Of a stretch of DNA of 64,000 bases, positions 16,509 through 24,790 are shown one piece after another. The DNA is from Alphaproteobacteria bacterium UBA1301 (GTDB lineage: Bacteria; Pseudomonadota; Alphaproteobacteria; Micropepsales; Micropepsaceae). The notes beneath the pieces are model-generated. The model saw nothing but the letters and a program-made list of their open reading frames with translations, was not told the DNA's origin and made no database searches. Both the position numbers and the translations under genes were made by a program. Each line of letters starts with the position of its first letter. The first letter of the stretch is position 1. Location: positions 958,410 to 1,022,409 of the forward strand of contig DBUB01000010.1 in NCBI GenBank assembly GCA_002307725.1, read 5' to 3'.

Positions 16509-17186
16509 TCAGTTCGGCGGGATCGCGGCGCCGCGGACCCGGCGCTTGCGACGGCTAAAGACCGCTTCCACCGCGACTTCCATAATACTGCCGAGAAACG
16601 CGATCGCCACGATCATGAAGGTCAGGATCAGCGTGAAGCGTTGCTGCTTTTCGGCCAGCGCCTGGTGGGACAGTAGATCGGCCATCAACTTTTCGTGCAG
16701 CGACTGCAGCGCCGCAAGTACGTCGTAGCGTTTCTGCCGTTCTACCGGATTGGTGATGAGCGCTGCCATTTCCTTGGCGTGGCCTGGCCCCATTTTCACA
16801 AATTGAGCATAGACGGTCGCGTGGTGATCGATCAGCCGCGTCAGCTGGGCGATGTAGTCCGCCTGCTCTGGGTCCGCCAAGCGGAGCAGATCTGCCAACC
16901 CGAGTTTGAGGCCCTGTTGCTTCTCGTTTTCGTGATCAAGGAACAACTGCTCGCCAGTTAGGGCGTAACCGCGCGCCGAATAATCGACTCCGATGACGAG
17001 CGAGTTGATCTCGGCAAGTTGCAGCAAAGCGGCATTGGACCGCTGCACCTCCGCATTGTTCTTGCGCAGGTCATGCTCGGCCGACACCAGCAAAATGGCG
17101 GACGCCGCAAGCAGCGCCAAACCTGCCACCAGCATGGCCTTGCCCATTTCGGAGAACTTCGCTGCAAAAGAGGACGGCACGGTCAT
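16509..17186 (-). CDS. CHASE3 domain membrane protein without output domain
   Basis: A 225-residue protein with an N-terminal transmembrane helix (residues about 16-36) and a periplasmic helical bundle of CHASE3 type (VDYSARGYALTGEQLFLDHEN near 66-86, a segment characteristic of that sensor domain). A second transmembrane helix (about 183-205) leads into a short basic tail. CHASE3 normally sits in front of a kinase, cyclase or HAMP module; here the chain ends about 20 residues after the second helix. It may signal through a separate partner or be a shortened receptor. Confidence 0.75.
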   Translation of the reverse strand: MTVPSSFAAKFSEMGKAMLVAGLALLAASAILLVSAEHDLRKNNAEVQRSNAALLQLAEINSLVIGVDYSARGYALTGEQLFLDHENEKQQGLKLGLADLLRLADPEQADYIAQLTRLIDHHATVYAQFVKMGPGHAKEMAALITNPVERQKRYDVLAALQSLHEKLMADLLSHQALAEKQQRFTLILTFMIVAIAFLGSIMEVAVEAVFSRRKRRVRGAAIPPN

Positions 17187-17270
17187 GGTTGCGGAAAACC
17201 TCTATGGACCCCCCTTGTACCCCGCGAGGGTTGAATGCCTGGTAAAACAACATTTTGATGTATGAACTGC

Positions 17271-17804
17271 TTACAGGTGTATCTCCATCAGCCCTTCGCG
17301 ATACCTTTTGCCATTCACAACATATCCTTGGGCCGCAAATTCCACTCTTTTGCGCTGGTCTTCGTCGAGCTTGCGCAGCAACCGGGCTGGCGCCCCGACC
17401 GCCAGCGACCCGTCAGCAAATTCCTTGTCCTCCGGCACCAACGCGCCGGCGCCGATCACACAATGCGATCCGATCCGCGACCGGTTTAGCAGCGTTGCGC
17501 CCATGCCGATCAAACTGTAATCGCCGACGGTCGCTGAATGGATGGTGGCGCGATGCCCTACCGTCACGCCACGGCCGAGCACGACGGGTTGACCCGCATC
17601 GGCGTGGATCACAGCATTGTCCTGGACGTTGGCCTCCTCACCCACGGTGATCCAGTCGTTGTCGCCGCGCAGCACCGCGCCGAACCAAACGCTGGCGTTC
17701 CGCAAGAGGCGCACGCGTCCGATCAGCACGGCGTCCGGTGCGATGAAGTAGGCGCCGTCAGGCGGAAGTTCGGGCGCGATCCCGTCGATCGAATAAAGCG
17801 GCAT
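17271..17804 (-). CDS. gamma-carbonic anhydrase family protein
   Basis: A 177-residue left-handed beta-helix protein with hexapeptide repeats. Family landmarks are WFGAVLRGDNDWITVG near residues 41-56, NVQDNAVIHAD near 60-70, the zinc-ligand His residues in VTVGHRATIHSATVG, and GMGATLLNRSRIG. It is close to the YrdA/PaaY branch, whose members bind zinc and sometimes hydrate CO2 or act on CoA esters; the exact activity here is unknown. It forms trimers in characterised relatives. Stands alone on the minus strand. Confidence 0.9.
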   Translation of the reverse strand: MPLYSIDGIAPELPPDGAYFIAPDAVLIGRVRLLRNASVWFGAVLRGDNDWITVGEEANVQDNAVIHADAGQPVVLGRGVTVGHRATIHSATVGDYSLIGMGATLLNRSRIGSHCVIGAGALVPEDKEFADGSLAVGAPARLLRKLDEDQRKRVEFAAQGYVVNGKRYREGLMEIHL

Positions 17805-18087
17805 TTGTTGTGGTCCAATACTGCTTATTATGACAGCACAATGACGCGTGAGTGTGCCGCTTCATGCAGCATTATGCCAGATGTGTGACGCGGCGAAATT
17901 TCCGGCGCTCGAAGGCCTTGTTCTGTTATCCTCCATGTGTTCGCGTGATTCGACATTGATCACAGCGGGGGTTCAAAGTGGTGCGGCGTTGCACGGTTGA
18001 AATTTCCGGATTTCCACGGCCTCGCCGCCATCACGCTTCGTCTTTTCCAAAATTTGTCGGCGTCTGTAATTTGACCAGGGAGTACCC

Positions 18088-18828
18088 ATGGCCAAGCGGT
18101 CTGCACGTTACAAGTCTCGTGAACTACCAGATAACGAAAACGTCCGTCCGTTGTTTCCGTCTCGTGGCGGCGGAAAACCGCGTGACGACGGGCCCCGTGA
18201 CCGAAAATATGTGAAGAACGTCCGGGCGATGAGTCCGGGGCAACAACGGCTAATGAATGCGCTGGAAGAGCGCGCAGTGACCGTTGCGCTGGGTCCGGCG
18301 GGCACCGGAAAAACCTATCTCGCCGTCGTCAAAGGCGTCGAAGCGCTCGAAAGCGGACGGGTTAGCCGCGTGTTGCTGACGCGCCCCGCCGTCGAAGCGG
18401 GTGAAAGCCTCGGCTTTCTCCCCGGCGATCTCGAACACAAGCTGGCGCCGTACTTGCGGCCACTTTACGACGCGTTGACCGAGCGGCTCGGCACCAAACG
18501 GCTGAAGGCACTGGTCGCTGAAAACGTCATCGAAATTGCGCCGGTCGCCTACATGCGCGGGCGCACACTCAATGACTGTTTCATCGTCATCGACGAAGCG
18601 CAGAACTGCACCTACACCCAGCTCAAAATGCTGCTGACGCGGCTGGGCTGGCGCTCCACCATGGTGCTTACGGGCGATCCCGACCAGACCGATCTTTTGC
18701 CCGGCCTGTCGGGGCTCAAGGACGTGGCGGACCGGCTCGAAGCGGTACCGGAAATTGCGGTGGTGCGGCTCATCGATTCCGACATCGTCCGCCACCCGCT
18801 GGTGGCCGGGATGCTGACGGTGCTGTGA
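18088..18828 (+). CDS. PhoH family ATPase
   Basis: A 246-residue P-loop ATPase. A basic, probably disordered N-terminus (MAKRSARYKSRE, residues 1-45) precedes the PhoH core: Walker A GPAGTGKT near residue 70, LLTRPAVEAGESLGFLPGD near 93-111, Walker B FIVIDEAQN near 167-175, and LTGDPDQTDL near 193. Relatives are implicated in RNA metabolism and phosphate-starvation responses. It lacks the neighbouring ybeY found with PhoL, so it resembles the stand-alone PhoH branch. CAGGGAG precedes the ATG. The 283-bp region upstream has no other gene. Confidence 0.9.
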   Translation: MAKRSARYKSRELPDNENVRPLFPSRGGGKPRDDGPRDRKYVKNVRAMSPGQQRLMNALEERAVTVALGPAGTGKTYLAVVKGVEALESGRVSRVLLTRPAVEAGESLGFLPGDLEHKLAPYLRPLYDALTERLGTKRLKALVAENVIEIAPVAYMRGRTLNDCFIVIDEAQNCTYTQLKMLLTRLGWRSTMVLTGDPDQTDLLPGLSGLKDVADRLEAVPEIAVVRLIDSDIVRHPLVAGMLTVL

Positions 18829-18829
18829 G

Positions 18830-19120
18830 CTATTTCGCGATGTAGAGGTTGAGCAAGAGCAGGCCGAGGACGAAGCTCCAATAGCCCGCGATCGCGGCGG
18901 CCAGCCAGAAGGCGATGCTGGAGCACTTCTTGGCTTTGAACGAGTTGGCGGCGTTCTCGAACAGCACGTTGGGACCGGCCACGACCATTACGCCAGCATA
19001 GACGATCCGCGCTGCCAGGCTCTCGGGTTTCTTGGCCACGAGTTTGTAGGTACTGGAGGTGATTCCCGAGGCCGTAAACCCGAATGCGATGGCAAAAAGG
19101 ATGATGGTCAGGCCGTGCAT
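18830..19120 (-). CDS. small membrane protein of unknown function
   Basis: A 96-residue protein with three hydrophobic segments (residues about 3-22, 38-52 and 70-92). Conserved-looking features are a GITSSTYKLV stretch and a NVLFENAANSFKAKKCSS loop between the second and third helices. I recall similar small proteins in other alphaproteobacteria but no assigned function. The ATG giving MHGLTI is preceded by GGGAAG; the frame extends 20 codons further up without support. It converges on phoH with 1 bp between stops. Confidence 0.65.
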   Translation of the reverse strand: MHGLTIILFAIAFGFTASGITSSTYKLVAKKPESLAARIVYAGVMVVAGPNVLFENAANSFKAKKCSSIAFWLAAAIAGYWSFVLGLLLLNLYIAK

Positions 19121-19339
19121 ACCGCTTCCCCACGTTGTTGAGCGTGGTTCTGCAGGGGGCATGCCCGCACTAAGCGACAATTCTGTGCCAGAATGGAACA
19201 GGTCAGCCCCGTCCCCTGCAGCGAAGCACCCGTCCCGGATAACGCCGTTCCGAATTGGCGCTAAGCGCTAACGCTCCATTTCCGGTTGGCCCATAGTATA
19301 GAGGATCTCGACTCGCGACCTGGGGACTAGAGCTTTTCG

Positions 19340-20068
19340 ATGGGCCGTTTGAACGACGACGAAACCGTCCGCCGGCGCTCCGGCTGGATGATCCCTTTGA
19401 GTCTCTTCGGGGTGACCTTTGTCCTGTCGGCCGTGCTGCTGCTCTATTACTTGGCGCCGCGCAGCGACGATCTGTTCAATGAGCAGGCGGCGCCGACCTC
19501 CCGCAGCGACGCTGTTGTCCTGAGCGTCAGCGGACGTCCGTTCCGCATCCCGGCAAATTACCTGATGTATGACAGTGCCCGCACCGGTGGCGAGCGGCCC
19601 GAGATCGCCATCTTCGCGCTGCTGCCCGATTTTTCGGGCTGGTCGAATTGGGCCGCGGATGAGTTCGCCGGCAACACCGCAGATTCACGCGTGGTCTATC
19701 TTACCATTCACAAGAACAAGCTGGGCCTCAAAGAGGCCGACAAACTCGCGCGCGTCTATAACGACTATCTCGCCGATCGCCGCGGCACCGACGGCCCATA
19801 CGGCCTGCGCCAATACGCTTTCCGGCAGGACACCGGTTACCGGGGCGAAGACCTGTTTATCGGCCCATCCGACGCTGGCCCGGTCGTACTGCGTTGCGTA
19901 AAGCTGTCGCCTGCCGTGCCAAGCCCGAGCTGCCTGCGCGAGACTTTGCTGGCGCCGGGTGTGTCGCTGGCGACGCGCTTCAAGCGCGCCCACCTCGCCG
20001 AATGGCGGGACATCACCGCCAAGACCGACAAGCTAATCGCCAGCTTCCGCAAACCGGCTGGCAAGTAG
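19340..20068 (+). CDS. hypothetical single-pass membrane protein
   Basis: A 242-residue protein with one N-terminal transmembrane helix (residues about 17-40, MIPLSLFGVTFVLSAVLLLY) and a soluble periplasmic region. That region has strands such as VVLSVSGRPFRIPANYLM and RVVYLTIHKNKLGL and two Cys near residues 194 and 201 that could form a disulfide. I do not recognise a named domain. It is monocistronic by position: 219 bp after the preceding divergent gene and convergent with the HxlR gene. Confidence 0.7.
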   Translation: MGRLNDDETVRRRSGWMIPLSLFGVTFVLSAVLLLYYLAPRSDDLFNEQAAPTSRSDAVVLSVSGRPFRIPANYLMYDSARTGGERPEIAIFALLPDFSGWSNWAADEFAGNTADSRVVYLTIHKNKLGLKEADKLARVYNDYLADRRGTDGPYGLRQYAFRQDTGYRGEDLFIGPSDAGPVVLRCVKLSPAVPSPSCLRETLLAPGVSLATRFKRAHLAEWRDITAKTDKLIASFRKPAGK

Positions 20069-20080
20069 ATCTTTTTCCGT

Positions 20081-20452
20081 TTAGGCTGCGTCCTGACGTT
20101 TGTCGACCACGTAGCCGTGTTCACGCAACCAGAAACTGAGACCACGGAAGGCTTCCAGCATTTCGACTCCGCCATCCGTGAGCGCATAGATAACCTGCAT
20201 ACCGGCGCCGCCGCTAGAGGCACGGATCACGACACCGGCCCGTTCCAGCTTCTTCAGCGTTCGCGTCAGCATGCGCTGCGAAATCGATCCCAGAGCCCGC
20301 TTGAGTTGCAAAAAGTGCAACGGGCCTACGCCCAATTCGCACAGGATTGGCAGGCTCCATTTGTCGCCAAACTCGCAGGCGAGCCAGTGTACAGAAGAAA
20401 TCCCGCCAGAGCCCATTCGACCGTCGCAACACACTTGTCGACACTGTTCCAA
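20081..20452 (-). CDS. HxlR family transcriptional regulator
   Basis: A 123-residue winged-helix protein of the HxlR (DUF24) type: GDKWSLPILCELGVGPLHF near residues 29-47, then LKRALGSISQRMLTRTLKKLE containing the recognition helix, and the wing ending in VIYALTDGG. N-terminal Cys residues (C4, C8, C9) are of interest because several relatives sense electrophiles or oxidants through an N-terminal Cys. The start is TTG with GAGG at good spacing; an ATG at 20416 would drop those Cys. A tandem 18-bp repeat lies upstream. Target unknown. Confidence 0.82.
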   Translation of the reverse strand: MEQCRQVCCDGRMGSGGISSVHWLACEFGDKWSLPILCELGVGPLHFLQLKRALGSISQRMLTRTLKKLERAGVVIRASSGGAGMQVIYALTDGGVEMLEAFRGLSFWLREHGYVVDKRQDAA

Positions 20453-20495
20453 ATCTGCCTCAAGCTGTTCACGTGTTGGAACGCACTACAGACTG

Positions 20496-20531
20496 TATAG
20501 TCGGTAAGACATATATAGTCTGCAAGATATA
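20496..20531. promoter_or_regulatory. tandem 18-bp repeat, candidate operator of the HxlR gene
   Basis: Two adjacent copies, TATAGTCGGTAAGACATA and TATAGTCTGCAAGATATA, differ at three positions. They lie 44 bp upstream of the HxlR start in an AT-rich gap between divergent HxlR and AraC genes. Autoregulation by HxlR proteins is common, so operator function is plausible but inferred. Confidence 0.45.
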
Positions 20532-20677
20532 TATTGAATGAGTCTACCATTTGCTCCAGGTAGCAAAGACAATTCCTTCGCAAATCGCCTAGTGTCTTCG
20601 CGGTCTGTGTATTCTGGGGAATGCTTGCTCCCTTTCCAAGGAACCGGGAATGGGTAGTTCTGCGCACTAGGCAAGGC

Positions 20678-20694
20678 TTAGGTCTACACCTAGG
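20678..20694. promoter_or_regulatory. imperfect inverted repeat upstream of the AraC gene
   Basis: TTAGGT-CTAC-ACCTAGG forms a short, nearly symmetrical site 27 bp before the AraC-type start codon. It could be an operator or chance; only position supports it. Confidence 0.25.
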
Positions 20695-20720
20695 TATGTT
20701 CGCTTCGCTCCGAGGAGCTA

Positions 20721-21686
20721 ATGTTCACGGTACAACACAATATTGGCGGAGGTCCGGACGCGCTGGCAGAAGCATTTTCAAGCTACCTGCCATGTGCAAC
20801 GATCGAACGCTGCGCATCGCCGGACAACTTCAAATGGACTGGTACCTTAGCATCAACGCACGGTCGCGCGTTATGGCGCATTCGCTCGAACGGCGATTGG
20901 GACTTCTCATCGAGCACTAACGAACTCGACAGCGTGTTCGTCACCCTGCCCGAGCACGGCGGCCTCAAGATGACCGAGCGCGGCCAGGAACGCACTGCGG
21001 TCCCGGGTCAGGCCTTGGTCCTGAACCAGCCGAGGGTTCGCGACAACTGCACTTTTAGCGCCAAAGGGCATGAGCAAACGTCTTTGAAGTGGCCCCGACG
21101 CGAAGCCCAGCACGCCATTTCGTCGGTGTACGGCGATGTCCGCCTCGACGACCTGGACGTCCAGCCAGTGCAGGATCTCGACAACGATCGCGGCCGCGTC
21201 CTCGTGCGGCTCCTCAGTGCCATCGCGATCGATCTGGCCAATCCACTGCCGCCCTCGACGCTGGTATCGGAACTGATAAACGAAGCAGCCCTGCGCTTGT
21301 TGTTCGAACCCGCCGTAAGCCGCTGGGCCGAACGGAACGGCCGCAAGCATCATCCCCACATCCTGCCGCGGCACGTCAAGCAGGCGGTCGACTATATGCA
21401 GGTCAATGCCGGCCGGCCGATCCGCATTCGCGATGTCGCCGACGCGTGCTGCGTAACACCGCGCACGCTGGAGAACGGTTTCAAGACGTTCAAAGGCATG
21501 ACGCCGATCGCCTATCTAACCCAGGTGCGGCTCGAAGCGGTGCGGCACGAACTTCAAACGGTGAACTTTGCGCCGCGGATTTTCGAGATCGCCCGCCGCT
21601 GGGGCTTCCCCGACCCCGGACGGTTTGCCGAACGTTATCGCCGCGCCTTCGGCGAATTACCGTCCGAGACGCTACGCAGCCGCTGA
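20721..21686 (+). CDS. AraC family transcriptional regulator
   Basis: A 321-residue regulator. The N-terminal 200 residues are a poorly conserved sensing region of the AraC-binding-like type. The C-terminal domain has the double helix-turn-helix: HVKQAVDYMQVNAGRPIRIRD near 220-240, VADACCVTPRTLENGFKTFKG near 240-261, and EIARRWGFPDPGRFAERYRRAFGELPSE near 288-316. GAGGAG lies just before the ATG. The regulated genes are not evident; the divergent HxlR gene and the convergent membrane protein are the only neighbours. Confidence 0.9.
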   Translation: MFTVQHNIGGGPDALAEAFSSYLPCATIERCASPDNFKWTGTLASTHGRALWRIRSNGDWDFSSSTNELDSVFVTLPEHGGLKMTERGQERTAVPGQALVLNQPRVRDNCTFSAKGHEQTSLKWPRREAQHAISSVYGDVRLDDLDVQPVQDLDNDRGRVLVRLLSAIAIDLANPLPPSTLVSELINEAALRLLFEPAVSRWAERNGRKHHPHILPRHVKQAVDYMQVNAGRPIRIRDVADACCVTPRTLENGFKTFKGMTPIAYLTQVRLEAVRHELQTVNFAPRIFEIARRWGFPDPGRFAERYRRAFGELPSETLRSR

Positions 21687-21690
21687 CTCG

Positions 21691-22902
21691 TCACGTCCGC
21701 CGCGTCCTCCCGTACATCTCTTGCAGCGACTGCCACCGGGGAAACACGGCTTCGATGCCGGTGAGAACAGCGGGCAACAGAATCGCACCGCAAAGCCCGG
21801 CGGCGAGAACGGCCAGAACGATCACCTGTGCGCCGGCATGCAGCAGCGACGGCAATGCCGCGGCGGTGGCGCCGAGGGTGGCAAAAATGGCGCCGCTTGG
21901 CTCTTCCAAAGCACGGCGGCGGGCCATATCGGACGCATCGCCGGCACGGCGCCACGCCCGCATCTGGCGGGCACTGCTCAGGCTGAGGAAACTCGCCAGC
22001 ATCGCGACCTCGAACGCGCCCACGGCCCCAAACGGAACTCGCGCGTAGGTCTGCCACCATAACGCTGCCAAACACGACACCGCGCCGACAAAGCCGAGAC
22101 CGAGGCCTTCACGCCAACCGCCGGCAAAAGCGCCGAACGCGCCACACACCAGCACGACTGTCGCGCCATAACGCCACCAGCCGCCCTGCACCACCGGCGC
22201 GGCGCCAAACCATCCCAGCGCCAGGAAGATGATCGCGATGCCGGTCAGCGACAGACCCCAGCGCGGAAGGGAGGCGCCGCCCAGCCGCTCAAAGGTACGG
22301 CCGCGCCGCTCGTGAACCCGGTTGGCGTCGGCGACATAGGCCTCGTCGAAATGAACCCGCGCCATCAATACCGGCAGCAGCAACAGCACCGAAGCCGATA
22401 CGGCCAGCAGATCGCCGACGGCCTGCATCGCCGCGTCGGCATTGTCGCTGTGCCTGAACCACACGATCGCGAGGAGGATTGCGAGGCCGAGCACCACGCC
22501 CGCCGCACGCCAGGGCGCCTCACTCATCGTCGCGCACAACAGGCGGTCGAGCACATGCTGGACGGTGAGCGTCGCGAGCGCAAACCCGAAACCGTAAGCG
22601 ACAAACGGGACCAGCCCAAACGATGCACCGGCGGCGAGCGGTGCCGCCAAGATCAGACCGGGCAGTGGCGTTACGGCCGTCAGTACGGCGAGTACGGGAT
22701 GACGCGTGTGCCAAAAGCTGATGCCCGCCGCCAACACCGCGCCGAGCGCCAAAACGGCGGGATCGAGCAGCGAAAGCGACTGGCTGAAGGCCAACGCCGC
22801 CGCGGGACCGGTAATGATTCCGGTGAGCACCAGCACGGCCGAAAGCGCGGCAGTAGGATGCCGGGTGACAAACCCGGCGGCTCCGGACGGTGCCGCGAGC
22901 AT
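21691..22902 (-). CDS. multi-pass membrane protein of unknown function
   Basis: A 403-residue, Ala/Leu-rich protein with about ten hydrophobic helices and a hydrophilic loop near residues 182-205 (FDEAYVADANRVHERRGRTFE). A second charged loop near 325-345 (RQMRAWRRAGDASDMARRRALE) lies on the other side. The architecture recalls the membrane half of MMPL/RND-like proteins, but nothing diagnostic is present, so no function is assigned. Its ATG lies 7 bp after the DUF3126 stop, so it is probably the last gene of the cysE operon. Confidence 0.65.
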   Translation of the reverse strand: MLAAPSGAAGFVTRHPTAALSAVLVLTGIITGPAAALAFSQSLSLLDPAVLALGAVLAAGISFWHTRHPVLAVLTAVTPLPGLILAAPLAAGASFGLVPFVAYGFGFALATLTVQHVLDRLLCATMSEAPWRAAGVVLGLAILLAIVWFRHSDNADAAMQAVGDLLAVSASVLLLLPVLMARVHFDEAYVADANRVHERRGRTFERLGGASLPRWGLSLTGIAIIFLALGWFGAAPVVQGGWWRYGATVVLVCGAFGAFAGGWREGLGLGFVGAVSCLAALWWQTYARVPFGAVGAFEVAMLASFLSLSSARQMRAWRRAGDASDMARRRALEEPSGAIFATLGATAAALPSLLHAGAQVIVLAVLAAGLCGAILLPAVLTGIEAVFPRWQSLQEMYGRTRRT

Positions 22903-22909
22903 GGCTGGA

Positions 22910-23140
22910 TCAGGTGCGGCTGGCAGGGGCCGGCGGCAGATCCATCTCCAGAATGGCCATGTTGAAGGCGTAGGAGACTTCGCCGTCTTCCTCGTCCTTG
23001 AAGACCACGCCGATGAACTCGCCGTTGACCAACACTTCGACGGAATCGGGCTGCTTGGGACGCTCTACCAAAGAGATCGTATCCAGCCGGAACAGGTTCC
23101 GCAGATACTTCTCCACTTGCCAGATTTCGCTACGGGTCAC
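22910..23140 (-). CDS. DUF3126 family protein
   Basis: A 76-residue protein recognisable as DUF3126: an N-terminal helix (VEKYLRNLFRL), then strands ISLVERPKQPDSVEVLVNGEFIGVV and the invariant-looking FKDEEDGEVSYAFNMAILEMDL. Alphaproteobacteria commonly encode it directly after cysE, as here (135 bp). The start is taken as GTG with GGAGG upstream; an ATG four codons earlier overlaps that ribosome site and is less likely. Function unknown; the conserved linkage suggests a role with cysteine synthesis, which is inference. Confidence 0.85.
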   Translation of the reverse strand: MTRSEIWQVEKYLRNLFRLDTISLVERPKQPDSVEVLVNGEFIGVVFKDEEDGEVSYAFNMAILEMDLPPAPASRT

Positions 23141-23275
23141 TATCGCCTCCATCGCGGATGCGATTGGAGTCGCACGCCCGCAGGAGCCGGTCAAGCAACT
23201 TCCGCCACGAATTGGCAAATCCCGCGACAGAGCGCCGCTAATCCTGGTGCACGACATGCAGAAAGGTGTGAACGT

Positions 23276-24091
23276 TTACAGCCCTTCGCCCTCGTCGATG
23301 AACTGGTCCATGTTCTGGCTGGGACGGTCGCAACCGGTGCAGTTCACCAGCTTGGCGGGAACGCCGACGGCGGTGCAGTGTGCCGGAATCGACTTCAGCA
23401 CCACCGAACCGGCGCCGATGCGCGAGTATTCGCCCACCGTGATGTTGCCCAGCACCTTGGCGCCCATCGAGAGCAGCACGCCGCGGCCGATCTTGGGATG
23501 GCGGTCGCCCATCTCCTTGCCGGTGCCGCCCAGCGTCACGCCGTGCAACATCGAAACATCGTCGCCGACGACAGTCGTCTCGCCAATCACCACGCCGGTA
23601 GCATGATCGATCATGATTCCGCGGCCAAGCAGCGCCGCCGGGTGGATGTCGACGTCAAACAGCTCCGAAATGCGGCTCTGGAAGAACAGCCCCATGCCCT
23701 CGCGCTCAACCATCCACAGCCAATGGGCGATGCGGTAGCATTCGAGCGCATGAAAGCCCTTATAGAACAGGAACGCTTCCACGTAGGAATGGCAGGCCGG
23801 GTCGCGCTCGAACACCGCCGACAGGTCGGCACGCACCGCCTGCCCGATCTCCGGATCGGTCGTCAGCGCCTGGTCAAATATTTCGCGCGCCTGCATTGGG
23901 GAGATGTCCTCGCCGCCGACTTTTTTGGCCAAGTGGTAGGACAAGGCGTCTTCGAGCCGGGCGTGATTGAGGATAGTGGCGTGGACGAAACTGGCCAAAG
24001 CCGTCTCGCGGGTAGCCAATTCCTCCGCCTGCTGGCGCAAAGCGCTCCAGATGGGGTCGACGCTGGCGACTTTTTCAAACGAAACGGACAT
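23276..24091 (-). CDS. cysE: serine O-acetyltransferase
   Basis: A 271-residue enzyme transferring acetyl from acetyl-CoA to L-serine, the first step of cysteine synthesis. The N-terminal helical SATase domain spans about residues 10-115 (DPIWSALRQQAEELA), followed by the left-handed beta-helix: DIHPAALLGRGIMIDHATGVVIG near 150-172 with catalytic Asp and His, MLHGVTLGGTG near 182, and GDRHPKIG. The C-terminal tail ends without Ile, so feedback inhibition may differ from E. coli. AGAGGAAA precedes the ATG. First gene of a run with DUF3126 and a membrane protein. Confidence 0.95.
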   Translation of the reverse strand: MSVSFEKVASVDPIWSALRQQAEELATRETALASFVHATILNHARLEDALSYHLAKKVGGEDISPMQAREIFDQALTTDPEIGQAVRADLSAVFERDPACHSYVEAFLFYKGFHALECYRIAHWLWMVEREGMGLFFQSRISELFDVDIHPAALLGRGIMIDHATGVVIGETTVVGDDVSMLHGVTLGGTGKEMGDRHPKIGRGVLLSMGAKVLGNITVGEYSRIGAGSVVLKSIPAHCTAVGVPAKLVNCTGCDRPSQNMDQFIDEGEGL

Positions 24092-24205
24092 TTTCCTCTC
24101 CCTGCGCTCAGCATATCGTATAGGGACTGGCACGCCAAACGGCATGGCCGCTGAAGGCATACATAGGTGCCCGGCGCCATCCCCGCAAATAGCCATAAGG
24201 AATAT

Positions 24206-24790
24206 ATGGAAAATTCGCTGAACCGCACTGCCCCCGGCACCATCGATCTGCTCCTCAGCCGCCGTTCCGGCTCTGCCAAAGCGATGACCGGCCCCGGCCC
24301 CAACGCCGACGAACTGGCGGTGATCCTGAAGGCCGCCGCCCGCGTGCCCGACCACGGCAAACTGTTCCCCTGGCGTTTCATTGTGTTCGAGGGCGAGGCC
24401 CGGGAGCGCGCCGGCAAGCTGCTGGTGGAAGCGCTATGCGAAACCGAAAAACTGACCAACGAGCGGGCGGCGCTCGAAGCGGCGCGGTTCCTGCGCGCCC
24501 CGGTGGTGGTCGCCGTCGTCAGCCGCACCCGCGAAGCGATCCCGATTCCCGAGTGGGAACAGATGCTGTCGGCCGGTGCCGTTTGCCAGACCCTGCTGAT
24601 CGCCGCCCACGCCCTCGGCTACGTCGCCAATTGGCTGACGGAATGGTGTGCTTATCACCCGTTGGTGAAGGAAAAGCTGGGTCTCAAACCGGGTGAACGC
24701 ATCGCCGGCTTCATCTACATCGGCCACAGCGCCGTGCCGCTAGAAGAACGGGTGCGGCCGGACATGGACAAGATCGTCACGCGGTTTTGA
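24206..24790 (+). CDS. nitroreductase family protein (YdjA-like)
   Basis: A 194-residue FMN-dependent nitroreductase-fold protein. Family features are LLLSRRSGSAKAM near residues 15-27, ILKAAARVPDHGKLFPWRF near 40-58 (FMN phosphate region), and GAVCQTLLIAAHALGYVANWLT near 122-143. Length and motifs fit the short YdjA/YfkO-like branch. The natural electron acceptor is unknown. AAGGAAT precedes the ATG. Its last 14 bases overlap the end of the convergent kinase gene. Confidence 0.85.
   Translation: MENSLNRTAPGTIDLLLSRRSGSAKAMTGPGPNADELAVILKAAARVPDHGKLFPWRFIVFEGEARERAGKLLVEALCETEKLTNERAALEAARFLRAPVVVAVVSRTREAIPIPEWEQMLSAGAVCQTLLIAAHALGYVANWLTEWCAYHPLVKEKLGLKPGERIAGFIYIGHSAVPLEERVRPDMDKIVTRF

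Noticed and set aside
21691..22902. The cysE-linked membrane protein as an MMPL/RND transporter.
   Set aside because: The helix count and Ala/Leu richness are suggestive, but no RND motif or large periplasmic loops are present, so it is left unassigned.
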